The position numbers and the translations under genes were made by a program. From Peptococcaceae bacterium (GTDB lineage Bacteria; Bacillota; Peptococcia; DRI-13; UBA5745): 20,284 nucleotides of DNA. Under the pieces are notes generated by a model. The model was not told where the DNA came from, did not search any database, and saw nothing but the letters and a program-made list of their open reading frames with translations. Positions 1-6,559 of this stretch are shown here, in pieces. Position 1 is the first letter of the stretch; every line of letters begins with the position of its first letter. The stretch is taken from positions 1 through 20,284 of the forward strand of contig JAISDM010000032.1 in assembly GCA_031264885.1 (NCBI GenBank). The letters run 5' to 3'.

Positions 1-1051
1 CCAATGTGGTGCCGCCAGTCGTTTTATCTGTCAGTTCTCCGTAGATCAACCGGCCCGCTTCCGGGTCGCTGTTGACTGCCCGGATCACATCGTCCAAGGT
101 GGAAATAGAATTTCCTGAGCCGTCGGTAGCCAAATTCACTGTAATGGCGATCACTTTATCCGTACCGTTTGTCGTCATAACCTCTGTGACGACATTCAGC
201 GGCTGATTGGCGCCTATGGTCGCATACGCGATTTGGACAAGCGCGGTACCGGCGCCGGTCGCCATAGCCGATCCCGGCACGGTGGCTGTCCAGTCAATGC
301 CCTCTATATCCACCGTAGCAGCCGCCACCAAGGTTCCGGAGATATTCGTCTGGGTGTGCAGCGTATAATCCCCGTAGCGCAGATCCGCTACGCTTACGTC
401 CTTGACGCCGGATTCCAGGTTGACGTCCATCTTGCTGGCCACGCCCACATCGTGCTTGATCTTATACTGAGCGCTCTTCTGCACCTGGATCTGGGCGTTG
501 CCGCCCTCGGCCTGGATGTCCAGCTTATAGTTGCCGCCGAAGGTGACTTTTTGATTGTATTCGTCCAGCGTTCTCAGACCGTCCCTGAGATACACCTTGG
601 TATTGACGCTGTCGGACGAGGTCAGCGCGGAAGCGGTGCCGTCCAGCAGGTTCCTGCCGTTGAACTGTGTGGTATTGGCGATCCGGTCCACTTCCTGAAC
701 CAACTGATCAATTTCCTTCTGAATGTCCGCCCGGTCCTGAGCCGTATAGGTGTCGCTGGTGGCCTGCACCGCCAACTCCCGCATCCGCTGAAGGATGGAA
801 TGGGTTTCCGTCAGGGCGCCCTCCGCCGTCTGAATCAGGGAGATACCGTCCTGCGCGTTCCGGTGGGCTTGTTCCAGACCCCGGATCTGGCTGCGCATTT
901 TTTCCGAGATGGCCAGGCCGGCGGCGTCGTCCGCGGCGCGGTTGATGCGCAGGCCGGAAGACAGTTTCTCCAACGCCCTGGTCATGCCCTGGTTGTTGAT
1001 GTTCAACGCGTTATAGGCGTTTAAGGCTGGAATATTATGATTGATAATCAT
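1..1051 (-). CDS. hag: Flagellin, N-terminal part (runs off the left edge)
   Basis: Structural subunit of the flagellar filament, exported through the flagellar type III apparatus. The reading frame is open from an ATG at 1051 to the window edge, giving about 350 residues with no stop. It begins MIINHNIPALNAYNALNINN and continues with the classic D0/D1 flagellin signature (LEKLSSGLRINRAADDAAGL, AISEKMRSQIRG, NAQDGISLIQTAEGAL, MRELAVQA), followed by IANTTQFNGRNLLDG. From about residue 150 the sequence becomes beta-rich and Thr/Gly/Asn-rich, as expected for a variable surface-exposed D2/D3 region; the C-terminal D0/D1 half lies outside the window. An AGGGGGA ribosome binding site at 1059-1065 is 7 nt before the ATG. 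It is transcribed from its own sigma-28 type promoter and lies downstream of csrA and fliW, with a three-gene cassette in between. Confidence 0.96.
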   Translation of the reverse strand, partial: MIINHNIPALNAYNALNINNQGMTRALEKLSSGLRINRAADDAAGLAISEKMRSQIRGLEQAHRNAQDGISLIQTAEGALTETHSILQRMRELAVQATSDTYTAQDRADIQKEIDQLVQEVDRIANTTQFNGRNLLDGTASALTSSDSVNTKVYLRDGLRTLDEYNQKVTFGGNYKLDIQAEGGNAQIQVQKSAQYKIKHDVGVASKMDVNLESGVKDVSVADLRYGDYTLHTQTNISGTLVAAATVDIEGIDWTATVPGSAMATGAGTALVQIAYATIGANQPLNVVTEVMTTNGTDKVIAITVNLATDGSGNSISTLDDVIRAVNSDPEAGRLIYGELTDKTTGGTTL

Positions 1052-1122
1052 GGTTCAATCCCCCTAAACAAGACTTCTTATTGTCGGACTCAGGGCCGCG
1101 TCCGGCCCCGGATATTCCTCTC
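1052..1122 (-). promoter_or_regulatory. Flagellin leader with two candidate CsrA sites and a hairpin
   Basis: The predicted 5' leader has an AGAGGAAT motif (1114-1121), a hairpin with a 6-bp GC stem and 4-nt loop (GGGCCG 1093-1098, CGGCCC 1103-1108), and the AGGGGGA ribosome binding site (1059-1065). In Bacillus subtilis, CsrA represses hag by binding two GGA-containing sites in the leader, one over the Shine-Dalgarno, and FliW relieves this. The same layout (upstream GGA, structure, GGA in the SD) is visible here, and csrA and fliW are encoded nearby. CsrA binding is inferred. Confidence 0.5.
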
Positions 1123-1129
1123 ACTTCTA

Positions 1130-1156
1130 TCATCGGACATATCCGGGGATTATTTA
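1130..1156 (-). promoter_or_regulatory. Sigma-28 (SigD/FliA) type promoter of flagellin
   Basis: Reading the minus strand, TAAA (1153-1156) is followed after exactly 15 nt by TCCGATGA (1130-1137). The known Gram-positive SigD consensus is TAAA-N15-GCCGATAT. The predicted transcript start is near 1123, giving a leader of about 70 nt before the flagellin ATG. Position, spacing and target gene all agree. Confidence 0.8.
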
Positions 1157-1271
1157 GGGGGAATATTTTTTTTTGATATATAAACTTTCGAGAGTTTTGT
1201 CCGATATATTACTGATTAACGTATCGGGCGGTTTCCAGCAGACGCGTAATGAGTTTCGCGATGTGCTGTGC

Positions 1272-2462
1272 TCACCATTCCCGCGCCATAGCGAAGCCGA
1301 ATTCTTTATCAAAAATCTGAATTGCGGCCTCGTTTACGTCAACAATCTCTCCAAAGTCTCTGTCTTGCCCCTTTATTCGCTCGTTATGCAAACCGTTGAG
1401 TATTTGAGCGGCGGTTTCCAACTGAGCGATCTGGGCATTGCGGGTATCATCGTATGTCGCCTTGCTCGCAAGTTCACACTGCACTTTGAGGCAATGAAGG
1501 TAATGCTTGAATGAGTCGCTTTCATTATAATATGTTTCGGACGGCATAGCTCCGCCGAACAAGACCTTGCTGTAATCATTTGACATCGTCAAAGGCGCTG
1601 CCATTGCCGAAAGGACATCCGCTTTCTTTGCCACATCAAGATATACCACCTTAAACTCAGAGAGTGCTTGCGGACAATAATACCATTTCGTACGCCGGCT
1701 GATATCATCACTGCCTCTTGTTTCAAAGTGTTCTGGTTGGAACCATCGAACGTTGAGGAAGTTTCCCGCTGCGATGGCATCACATTTTGCCAGAGCAAGA
1801 GGGAGCATTTGGTGGTTAGCATAACCGACGATAACACTCTTGCCGAGACGCTTTATTCCTGCGACAAGCGAGAATAAATTGCCAACCCATATCGGCTTAT
1901 CAATAAGGTAATGCCGTTCCGGGTGTTCACATACCATATAAACACCGTCAACATCCCAATGTTTGGCATATTGAATGATTCTCTCGACTTGTGAATCATC
2001 AGAGAGAACTTCTTTACCAAGCGCAACCGTAAGTAACAACTGTTGTCCGTCTGCCACTTGTCTCGCTTGATCGGCGATTGTTCCTTGAATCTTTTCCCAA
2101 CGGTCATCAATTCTGTTAATGATATTTGACGGAAGAATGAATGCTTCGGAACCGATCTTCACATTAATTTCAGCAAGCTTAGAGAGCAATTCGCCGCACT
2201 CACCCAACTCAATGCCCGTTATACCCGTTTGTGGCCAATAGTCATGTTCTTTAAGGTTCTTTTGGTCATTGCGCGGCGTATACAACTGCGGGTCAAACAA
2301 CACGCTTCCTCTTACCTTTTGCAGCGAATTAGCGTAAGGCGCCAGTTTGTCCGTCGGGTGTATATTCTGCGGACTGAGAATAACGGCAGCGCCGCCCCAA
2401 GCCTCGCTTAGTTCTCTGCACATAGTTTGCATACCGTGTCCCATTTGCAGATAGAGTTTCAT
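1272..2462 (-). CDS. Hypothetical protein, possible TIM-barrel fold, third gene of cassette
   Basis: 396 residues, function not recognised with certainty. The ATG at 2462 overlaps the kinase stop in an ATGA arrangement with GAGGGCGAAGCA as the ribosome binding region, so the longer frame starting at 2510 is not preferred. The N-terminus (MKLYLQMGHG, then GGAAVILSPQN and LFDPQLYTP) and the middle (DVDGVYMVCEHP, a Trp-Val-Gly-Asn-Leu segment, GKSVIVGYANHQM, KCDAIAAGNFLNVRWF) suggest alternating strand-helix units as in a TIM barrel. The pattern vaguely recalls tRNA-guanine transglycosylase-like proteins such as DpdA/TgtA5, but no CxCxxC zinc motif is present, so that link is weak. The C-terminal 100 residues look helical. 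There is no signal peptide or membrane segment. Cotranscription with the upstream kinase and nuclease-like genes is almost certain from the overlaps. Confidence 0.8.
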   Translation of the reverse strand: MKLYLQMGHGMQTMCRELSEAWGGAAVILSPQNIHPTDKLAPYANSLQKVRGSVLFDPQLYTPRNDQKNLKEHDYWPQTGITGIELGECGELLSKLAEINVKIGSEAFILPSNIINRIDDRWEKIQGTIADQARQVADGQQLLLTVALGKEVLSDDSQVERIIQYAKHWDVDGVYMVCEHPERHYLIDKPIWVGNLFSLVAGIKRLGKSVIVGYANHQMLPLALAKCDAIAAGNFLNVRWFQPEHFETRGSDDISRRTKWYYCPQALSEFKVVYLDVAKKADVLSAMAAPLTMSNDYSKVLFGGAMPSETYYNESDSFKHYLHCLKVQCELASKATYDDTRNAQIAQLETAAQILNGLHNERIKGQDRDFGEIVDVNEAAIQIFDKEFGFAMAREW

Positions 2463-3307
2463 TGCTTCGCCCTCTCGTATTGAAGTGTTGATTTTGCCGC
2501 AGACAGCCAATTCAATGCCTGTGTTGCATCCTTCGGCCGCCGTGACGGAAACTTTCCCATCAGCGAACTTAACAGTCCCATAAATTGCTGCTGAGTGTCG
2601 CCTTGAATCTGAAAGCTGACAGGCGTTATCGTTTCCGTTCGCTGGAGTATGTCCAAATGGCTTGTTGCTCCCTCGTTAAAAGGATTTTTACCCGATAAGC
2701 ACTCATACGTTACCACGCCTATCGAAAACAGGTCGGCGCGTGAATCTATGTCGCTTTTCAGATTGTTGAACTGTTCCGGCGCAGCGTAGCCGGGCGTGTG
2801 CGGTCCAATAAGCGCCTCAGTTTTTGTGAGTGACGGCACACCGAGTATGCGGGCGATACCGAAATCCAAGAAGTATACCTTGCGGTCAGCGGAAACGATG
2901 ATGTTCTCCGGCTTAATATCGCGATGCACGATGTTCTTGTCTTCCAACTGTTTTATAAACGCCAAGCCCTGCCCTAAGAAGTCGACGGCTTCTTTTAGCG
3001 TGAATCGTTCGCCACGTTCAATGCGTTTGCGGAGTTCTTCGCCGTCAACTCTTTGTTCAACGACATAGAGCGTGTCCGCTCCGACATAAGTAACGTGTCC
3101 GATTTCATAGATTGCCGGAACGCAATCAAAGTCAGAATTTGCGCTGATATCTATCTCGCGTTGAGAACGGGCGTCCGTCTTGAAAAACAGTTTTACGACC
3201 ACGCACCCAAAAATTGGGTGCGTGGCGCTGTACACAACCTTTTGCCCTCCGCGGGCAAGTATCTTCAGATCGGAGAAAGTCGCCTCCAGCTCTTTGAAAT
3301 CACGCAT
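2459..3307 (-). CDS. Eukaryotic-like Ser/Thr protein kinase, single domain
   Basis: 282-residue Hanks-type kinase consisting almost only of the catalytic domain. Visible motifs are a Gly-rich loop (ARGGQKVVY, residues 18-26), the ATP-binding Lys39 in VVVKLF, Glu51 in REIDI, the catalytic loop HRDIKPEN (128-135; Asp130, Asn135), the DFG motif (148-150), and APEQ (176-179) followed by the D-x-R-x-D-L-F-S-x-G segment. All catalytic residues are present, so it should be active. There is no transmembrane or PASTA region, so it is cytosolic, unlike PrkC. I chose the ATG at 3307 because AAGGAAGG lies 7 nt upstream; the frame extends to 3352. It overlaps the upstream nuclease-like gene by 8 nt and the downstream gene by 4 nt. 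Substrates are unknown; the cassette partners are the obvious candidates. Confidence 0.93.
   Translation of the reverse strand: MRDFKELEATFSDLKILARGGQKVVYSATHPIFGCVVVKLFFKTDARSQREIDISANSDFDCVPAIYEIGHVTYVGADTLYVVEQRVDGEELRKRIERGERFTLKEAVDFLGQGLAFIKQLEDKNIVHRDIKPENIIVSADRKVYFLDFGIARILGVPSLTKTEALIGPHTPGYAAPEQFNNLKSDIDSRADLFSIGVVTYECLSGKNPFNEGATSHLDILQRTETITPVSFQIQGDTQQQFMGLLSSLMGKFPSRRPKDATQALNWLSAAKSTLQYERAKQ
3199..3225. repeat. Perfect 12-bp hairpin inside the kinase gene
   Basis: CCACGCACCCAA (3199-3210) and TTGGGTGCGTGG (3214-3225) are perfect inverted repeats with an AAA loop. The hairpin lies in the coding sequence between the Gly-rich loop and the catalytic Lys. It does not disturb the reading frame and no T-tract follows it, so it is not a standard terminator. 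Confidence 0.85.
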
Positions 3308-4052
3308 ATTGCGGCCTTCCTTGGTGGGCGAGAGACTTGCCAATCCACTCATTGAACTGGAACGACAGATAACTGGACGGCAGCGTATACTGTCGGGCTT
3401 CGACTATTCTGCGGAATTGCGAATCTTTCCCATATAAGCCGATGCCGAATCTTTTGAATGTCTTCACTGTTTCACCCTGCGGCCGCGCCGCGTTTGTCAG
3501 GGCGTATGAATGCGACGCAAAGCGAGTGTTGAGGTGTGTCTGCTCCACGACCTTACTGATATCGTTTAGCTTCGCCTCAACCGCGATTAGCTTTGTCAGG
3601 CTGAACACATTACGCAACTCGCGCACACGCCAGCTATTGCCGCGGTAAAATACTAACTTGGCGTCCATTAGTTTTTCGAGCGACGTAACGGTCTGCTTTT
3701 CCGGGAAACCGAGCATTGATATTAATTTCGCTCCGAGCGTGTTTTCAGCCGCGCAGAGGTACGAAAGCAGTTTTAGGTCGAAAGCGTCCAATATCTCACG
3801 CCTGTCCGACCAATTATCGGTAATTGACGGAAGATAGGACGCAAACACAACATCAGGAAATCCAGAATCAATGCGCGGCTCAACAAACACCGCCAACCGG
3901 GTTTTTTTGTTGTTGCGGGCGAACGCGTGGCAATAGTATTCGATAAACAGCTCAACAAGGTCGTATTCATCGCCGCGTGTCGCGGGGCGCGTGAACAGTC
4001 CTATGTCAGGTCTGCTGCCGTTAAAAATAATCACTTGATCCATCCGCGCCAT
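3300..4052 (-). CDS. Predicted PD-(D/E)XK nuclease-like protein with inserted winged helix, first gene of cassette
   Basis: 250 residues, not a family I can name. The N-terminal part holds a helix with Glu34, a strand with Glu58, and GFPDVVFASY (64-73). After a segment of about 60 residues (88-147) that reads like a winged helix (hydrophobic helices, then a strand pair ending in a charged helix) comes LIAVEAKLND (155-164). It is followed by a helix with EQTHLN and a strand ending SHSYAL. PD...EAK plus the Q-containing helix is the core arrangement of PD-(D/E)XK nucleases of the Mrr/restriction endonuclease type; Asp67, Glu159 and Lys161 would be catalytic. The start at 4052 has AAGGAGGG very close (about 2 nt) upstream; the ATG at 4043 (MDQVIIF) would give a long spacing, so the start is uncertain by 3 residues. 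Codons and a less GC-rich composition seem unlike the flanking flagellar genes. Fold assignment is inference from motifs. Confidence 0.75.
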   Translation of the reverse strand: MARMDQVIIFNGSRPDIGLFTRPATRGDEYDLVELFIEYYCHAFARNNKKTRLAVFVEPRIDSGFPDVVFASYLPSITDNWSDRREILDAFDLKLLSYLCAAENTLGAKLISMLGFPEKQTVTSLEKLMDAKLVFYRGNSWRVRELRNVFSLTKLIAVEAKLNDISKVVEQTHLNTRFASHSYALTNAARPQGETVKTFKRFGIGLYGKDSQFRRIVEARQYTLPSSYLSFQFNEWIGKSLAHQGRPQYA

Positions 4053-4120
4053 TTCCCTCCTTCCGCGTACCTAGCGCCCTATCCTTGCTGTCTTCAATGG
4101 GCAATCCTCAAGGTTCTTCT

Positions 4121-4366
4121 TTATTCTTTCTTCTCAAACAGGGTTTTGACCTTGGTGACGACTTGTTCCGCGTCTTTGCCGGGCAATTCACGGGAACGGA
4201 GATTCTCTTCTTTGATGGCGTCGTAGACCTCTTTGCGGTAGATCTGCACGTCACGGGGGGCGTTGATGCCGATCCGCACCTGATTGGGGGCGATGTCTAC
4301 CAGGTAAATCTCGATGTCGTCGCCGATCATGATGCACTCGTCTTTTTTGCGCGTCAGTACCAGCAT
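4121..4366 (-). CDS. csrA: Carbon storage regulator CsrA
   Basis: 81-residue RNA-binding post-transcriptional regulator. It starts MLVLTRKKDECIMIGDDIEI and has the conserved VRIGINAPRDVQIYRKEVY segment that forms the RNA-binding surface of the CsrA dimer. The last about 25 residues (helix plus a Lys/Glu-rich tail) are a little longer than in Bacillus subtilis CsrA. In Gram-positive bacteria CsrA represses flagellin translation and is titrated by FliW. The gene begins one nucleotide after the fliW stop, with AGGGGGTGA as its ribosome binding site inside the end of fliW, so the two are translationally coupled. The next gene downstream is the nuclease-like gene of the cassette, 68 nt away, rather than flagellin. 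No clear terminator is visible in that gap. Confidence 0.97.
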   Translation of the reverse strand: MLVLTRKKDECIMIGDDIEIYLVDIAPNQVRIGINAPRDVQIYRKEVYDAIKEENLRSRELPGKDAEQVVTKVKTLFEKKE

Positions 4367-4367
4367 T

Positions 4368-4829
4368 TTATTTCACCCCCTGTTTGGCGTTCAGGCGGGC
4401 GAGCTCGTCCGAGAGCAGGTGTTTTGTCTGGTAGTTTTTGTCGTCCAAAATCACTTGGCGGCCTTTGCGGCTGACGACGTTGATGATGATGGGCGCCAGC
4501 AAATTCGCGGTCATTTTGTTTACGTCGTCCGGGATCACGAGAAGAACCAGCACGGTCACGTCCGACTCGTTCTTGATCTCCAGCTCTGTTTCCACCTCGT
4601 CGGATATTTTGAACTCATAGTCCGGACGGAATACAAACGGGTTCATGACCACGAAGGCCAGATCCGGGTCGTCCAGGGACTGCAGCCAGGCCATCGGGAT
4701 CTCTGTATCCTCGCAGGGAATCAGGACGAAGCGTTTTTGATCCTCAAAGGCAAACAATCCGTGGGGGAAGTGGATGATCTGGTCCTCCTGGATTTCAATC
4801 TCCCCAAAGTAAGCGGTTGATAATTTCAT
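4368..4829 (-). CDS. fliW: Flagellar assembly factor FliW
   Basis: 153-residue cytosolic protein that binds CsrA non-competitively and also binds flagellin, forming the FliW-CsrA-flagellin partner switch that ties flagellin translation to its export. Typical features are the start MKLSTAYFGEIEIQEDQIIHF, PHGLFAFEDQKRFVLI, the segment with DDPDLAFVVMNPF, and VLVLLVIPDD followed by TANLLAPIIIN. Length is normal for the family. A GAGGAG ribosome binding site precedes the ATG at 4829. It is followed within 1 nt by csrA and preceded by the DUF6470 gene, as in the yviE-fliW-csrA-hag order of Bacillus subtilis. Confidence 0.97.
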   Translation of the reverse strand: MKLSTAYFGEIEIQEDQIIHFPHGLFAFEDQKRFVLIPCEDTEIPMAWLQSLDDPDLAFVVMNPFVFRPDYEFKISDEVETELEIKNESDVTVLVLLVIPDDVNKMTANLLAPIIINVVSRKGRQVILDDKNYQTKHLLSDELARLNAKQGVK

Positions 4830-4897
4830 TCGAGTCTCCTCTCAATTGTTTAATGCCAATACGCAGGGCTTGCGGGGGCAAGCCGGCGGATTCCGGG

Positions 4898-5464
4898 TCA
4901 GGCCCGGACATCGACGAGGTTAATGTGGATCTCCGGTTTCCGCATCATATAAAAACGAAGCTGGCTGCGTTGATACTGGATGGAAACGTCGTGCCTGGAC
5001 ACGTCAAACTGAATGTCGCTGTCGCTCCATCGCATATCCATGTAGCCGGTCACCTGAACCTGGGGGCGGCTGTCGGGTATGCGGGTGAAGCGCAGTTCCG
5101 CCGGCCGGGCGCATTTCTCTTTGGCAATCTGCGCGATCAGCAGGCGGGTGTCCGGCGACCGGCCGATATCGCCCATTCTGCGGCCCTGGCTGGCGGCGGC
5201 GGCAATGTTCTCCGTCACCTTCCTCTTGCTCTCGGCTGTATTGTCCGCCAGGAAACGCTCCACGGTCTTGTGTCCCCGCTCGTTCCAGCATTCGCTGGCG
5301 TCGATGACTACCGCGGGCTTTTCTCTTTGGATTTGCAGCCGGGCCGGCGTATTCTGAACAGATATCTCGGAGCGCCGATGATCAATTCGCAATTGGCCTG
5401 GCGTTTTTTCAATGCCAATCTGGCCGGAAACCGAGCGGATTTCTATTTGCTGCCGAATGATCAT
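4898..5464 (-). CDS. DUF6470 (YviE-like) protein of the fliW-csrA operon
   Basis: 188-residue protein of the YviE type, found next to fliW in flagellar loci of Firmicutes; its role is not established. It begins MIIRQQIEIRS and has repeated short amphipathic beta segments (IGIEKTPGQLRIDHRRSEISV, ARLQIQREKPAVVIDASECW), a central helical region rich in Arg/Lys (ERFLADNTAESKRKVTENIA), and a C-terminal stretch of strands (DIQFDVSRHDVSIQYQRSQL). I chose the ATG at 5464: a GGGAGGG ribosome binding site lies 7 nt upstream and the predicted promoter -10 is at 5502-5507, so the longer frame from 5527 would start upstream of the transcript. It is the first gene of an operon reading into fliW and csrA; 68 nt separate it from fliW. 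Confidence 0.85.
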   Translation of the reverse strand: MIIRQQIEIRSVSGQIGIEKTPGQLRIDHRRSEISVQNTPARLQIQREKPAVVIDASECWNERGHKTVERFLADNTAESKRKVTENIAAAASQGRRMGDIGRSPDTRLLIAQIAKEKCARPAELRFTRIPDSRPQVQVTGYMDMRWSDSDIQFDVSRHDVSIQYQRSQLRFYMMRKPEIHINLVDVRA

Positions 5465-5501
5465 CTCAATTCCCTCCCAACCGGATTCGTTTCTATCTTT
5501 C

Positions 5502-5510
5502 ATTATAACA
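5502..5510 (-). promoter_or_regulatory. Extended -10 promoter of the DUF6470-fliW-csrA operon
   Basis: On the minus strand TGT precedes a perfect TATAAT (5502-5507), giving an extended -10 box; the -35 region at 17 nt (TGTTTG) is poor, as is usual for extended -10 promoters. The start would be near 5495, leaving about 30 nt before the ATG at 5464. Confidence 0.6.
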
Positions 5511-5554
5511 AATGAAAAAGATTTCAAACAGTCTTTTTTTCCAGTTTATTAGAT

Positions 5555-5583
5555 TTGACAGATGATTCGAATCACAGTATTAT
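5555..5583 (+). promoter_or_regulatory. Sigma-A promoter of the O-acetylation operon
   Basis: TTGACA (5555-5560), a 17-nt spacer and TATTAT (5578-5583) form a near-consensus housekeeping promoter, with the start near 5590. It shows that the translation start of the following gene must lie downstream, not at the TTG that is part of the -35 box. Confidence 0.8.
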
Positions 5584-5620
5584 AAATTCAGAGACTCTAA
5601 TGAATCTTAAAGAGAGCATC

Positions 5621-6406
5621 ATGAAAATTCATCGATTTTATTCATATTTCAGCGGCAAAACTTCGCTTTACGCGTGCGCGGTGGTCATTTGGGCGGTTAT
5701 ATATATTCTCTGCGGCCAAACCGTCCGAATCTCCGGCGCGGAAGCCGCGCCGCCCGCGCCGGACACAGCCGCGCAGGCCGCGCTCATTCAACCCGGCCGG
5801 CCCGTTCCGCCTGTTCAGCCGCCCGTGATCCCGGCAAAGCCGGCCAGCTTCGAGAAGTCGGTGTTTCTGGGCAATTCTTCCATCGCAAGCCTGTATGTTT
5901 ACGGGCTGGTTTCGGACGCGGATTTTTTGTACCGCGTAGGGCTGACCGTCAACTCTGTTTTTACCAAGCCGACGGTTACGGGCACGGTTCCGGTGATGGA
6001 TGAGCTGGACGGCCGGCAATACGGCCAGATCTTTTTGATGTTCGGCCAAAACGAACTGGGGTGGGTGTATACGGATATTTTTATCGACCGCTACGCCGCC
6101 GTGATTGACGCCGTGAAGGAGCGCCAGCCGGGCGCGCGGATTTATGTTATGTCCATTCCCCCCGTCTCCGAAAAGGTTTCCCTGAAAAACGCCAACGGGG
6201 TCAACCAGCCAAAGATCGACGAATACAACGCGAGACTGGCGGAGCTTGCCCGTCTGAAAAACGCGGGCTATCTAAACGCGTCTCCCGCGCTGGCGGACAA
6301 AAGCGGATTTTTGCCGGAGGACGCCTCTACGGACGGCGTTCATCTGAACAAAACCTATTCCGAAATATGGGTGCAGGCCATCAAGGATCAATTGAAAGGA
6401 TCGTAG
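5621..6406 (+). CDS. Membrane-anchored SGNH/GDSL hydrolase-like protein
   Basis: 261 residues. The N-terminal membrane segment (about 15-32) acts as signal anchor, followed by an Ala/Pro-rich linker (40-75) that places the catalytic domain outside the cell. The domain shows SGNH-hydrolase blocks: VFLGNSS (81-87, Ser86 as candidate nucleophile in a GNS variant of GDS), FGQNE (141-145, oxyanion Asn/block III), and DGVHL (238-242, candidate Asp238 and His241). It is therefore a probable O-acetyl esterase or acetyl-transfer partner acting on a surface polysaccharide. The preferred start is the ATG at 5621 with AGAGAG upstream; an in-frame ATG at 5600 is possible. It heads an operon with DUF4358, MBOAT and DHHW genes, a combination common in Clostridia and consistent with cell-envelope polysaccharide acetylation. 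Substrate unknown. Confidence 0.85.
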   Translation: MKIHRFYSYFSGKTSLYACAVVIWAVIYILCGQTVRISGAEAAPPAPDTAAQAALIQPGRPVPPVQPPVIPAKPASFEKSVFLGNSSIASLYVYGLVSDADFLYRVGLTVNSVFTKPTVTGTVPVMDELDGRQYGQIFLMFGQNELGWVYTDIFIDRYAAVIDAVKERQPGARIYVMSIPPVSEKVSLKNANGVNQPKIDEYNARLAELARLKNAGYLNASPALADKSGFLPEDASTDGVHLNKTYSEIWVQAIKDQLKGS

Positions 6407-6426
6407 ACTGCGGCGTAGCCCGGAAA

Positions 6427-6495
6427 CGCGCGTCCGCCAAAGACGGGCGGCAGGATGCCGCCCCTACAGATGCGTTGTTCACGGTACCGCAGGGG
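6427..6495 (+). repeat. Palindromic intergenic repeat, copy 1 (half element)
   Basis: Contains the family core hairpin GGGCGGCA-GGA-TGCCGCCC at 6445-6463, followed by CCTACAGATGCG and CACGGTACCGCAGGGG; the second hairpin of the full element is missing. It is in the same orientation as copies 4, 5 and 6 and lies in the 153-nt gap between the SGNH and DUF4358 genes. Its left flank closely matches copy 4 (ACGCGCGTCCG...AAGACGGGCGGCA). Confidence 0.8.
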
Positions 6496-6559
6496 ATCAA
6501 AACGCGGCGTCAGCATTAATAAGACCGATGCACAACGTATTGGGTGAAAGGATTATTAT

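Noticed and set aside
233..1024. 263-residue plus-strand open frame
   Set aside because: It is antisense to the clearly recognisable flagellin gene, has no ribosome binding site and no recognisable motif.
4867..4884. Hairpin GGCTTGC-GGGG-GCAAGCC between the DUF6470 gene and fliW as a terminator
   Set aside because: A stem is present but no T-tract follows on the minus strand, and the flanking genes form a conserved operon.
5555..5620. N-terminal extension of the SGNH protein from the TTG at 5555
   Set aside because: That TTG is part of a consensus TTGACA -35 box, so the extension would be untranscribed.
6395..6553. TGAAAGGAT on both sides of repeat copy 1 as a target duplication
   Set aside because: Only 9 bp match and AAAGGA is a ribosome-binding-site sequence expected there; removing the block does not restore a sensible stop codon for the SGNH gene.
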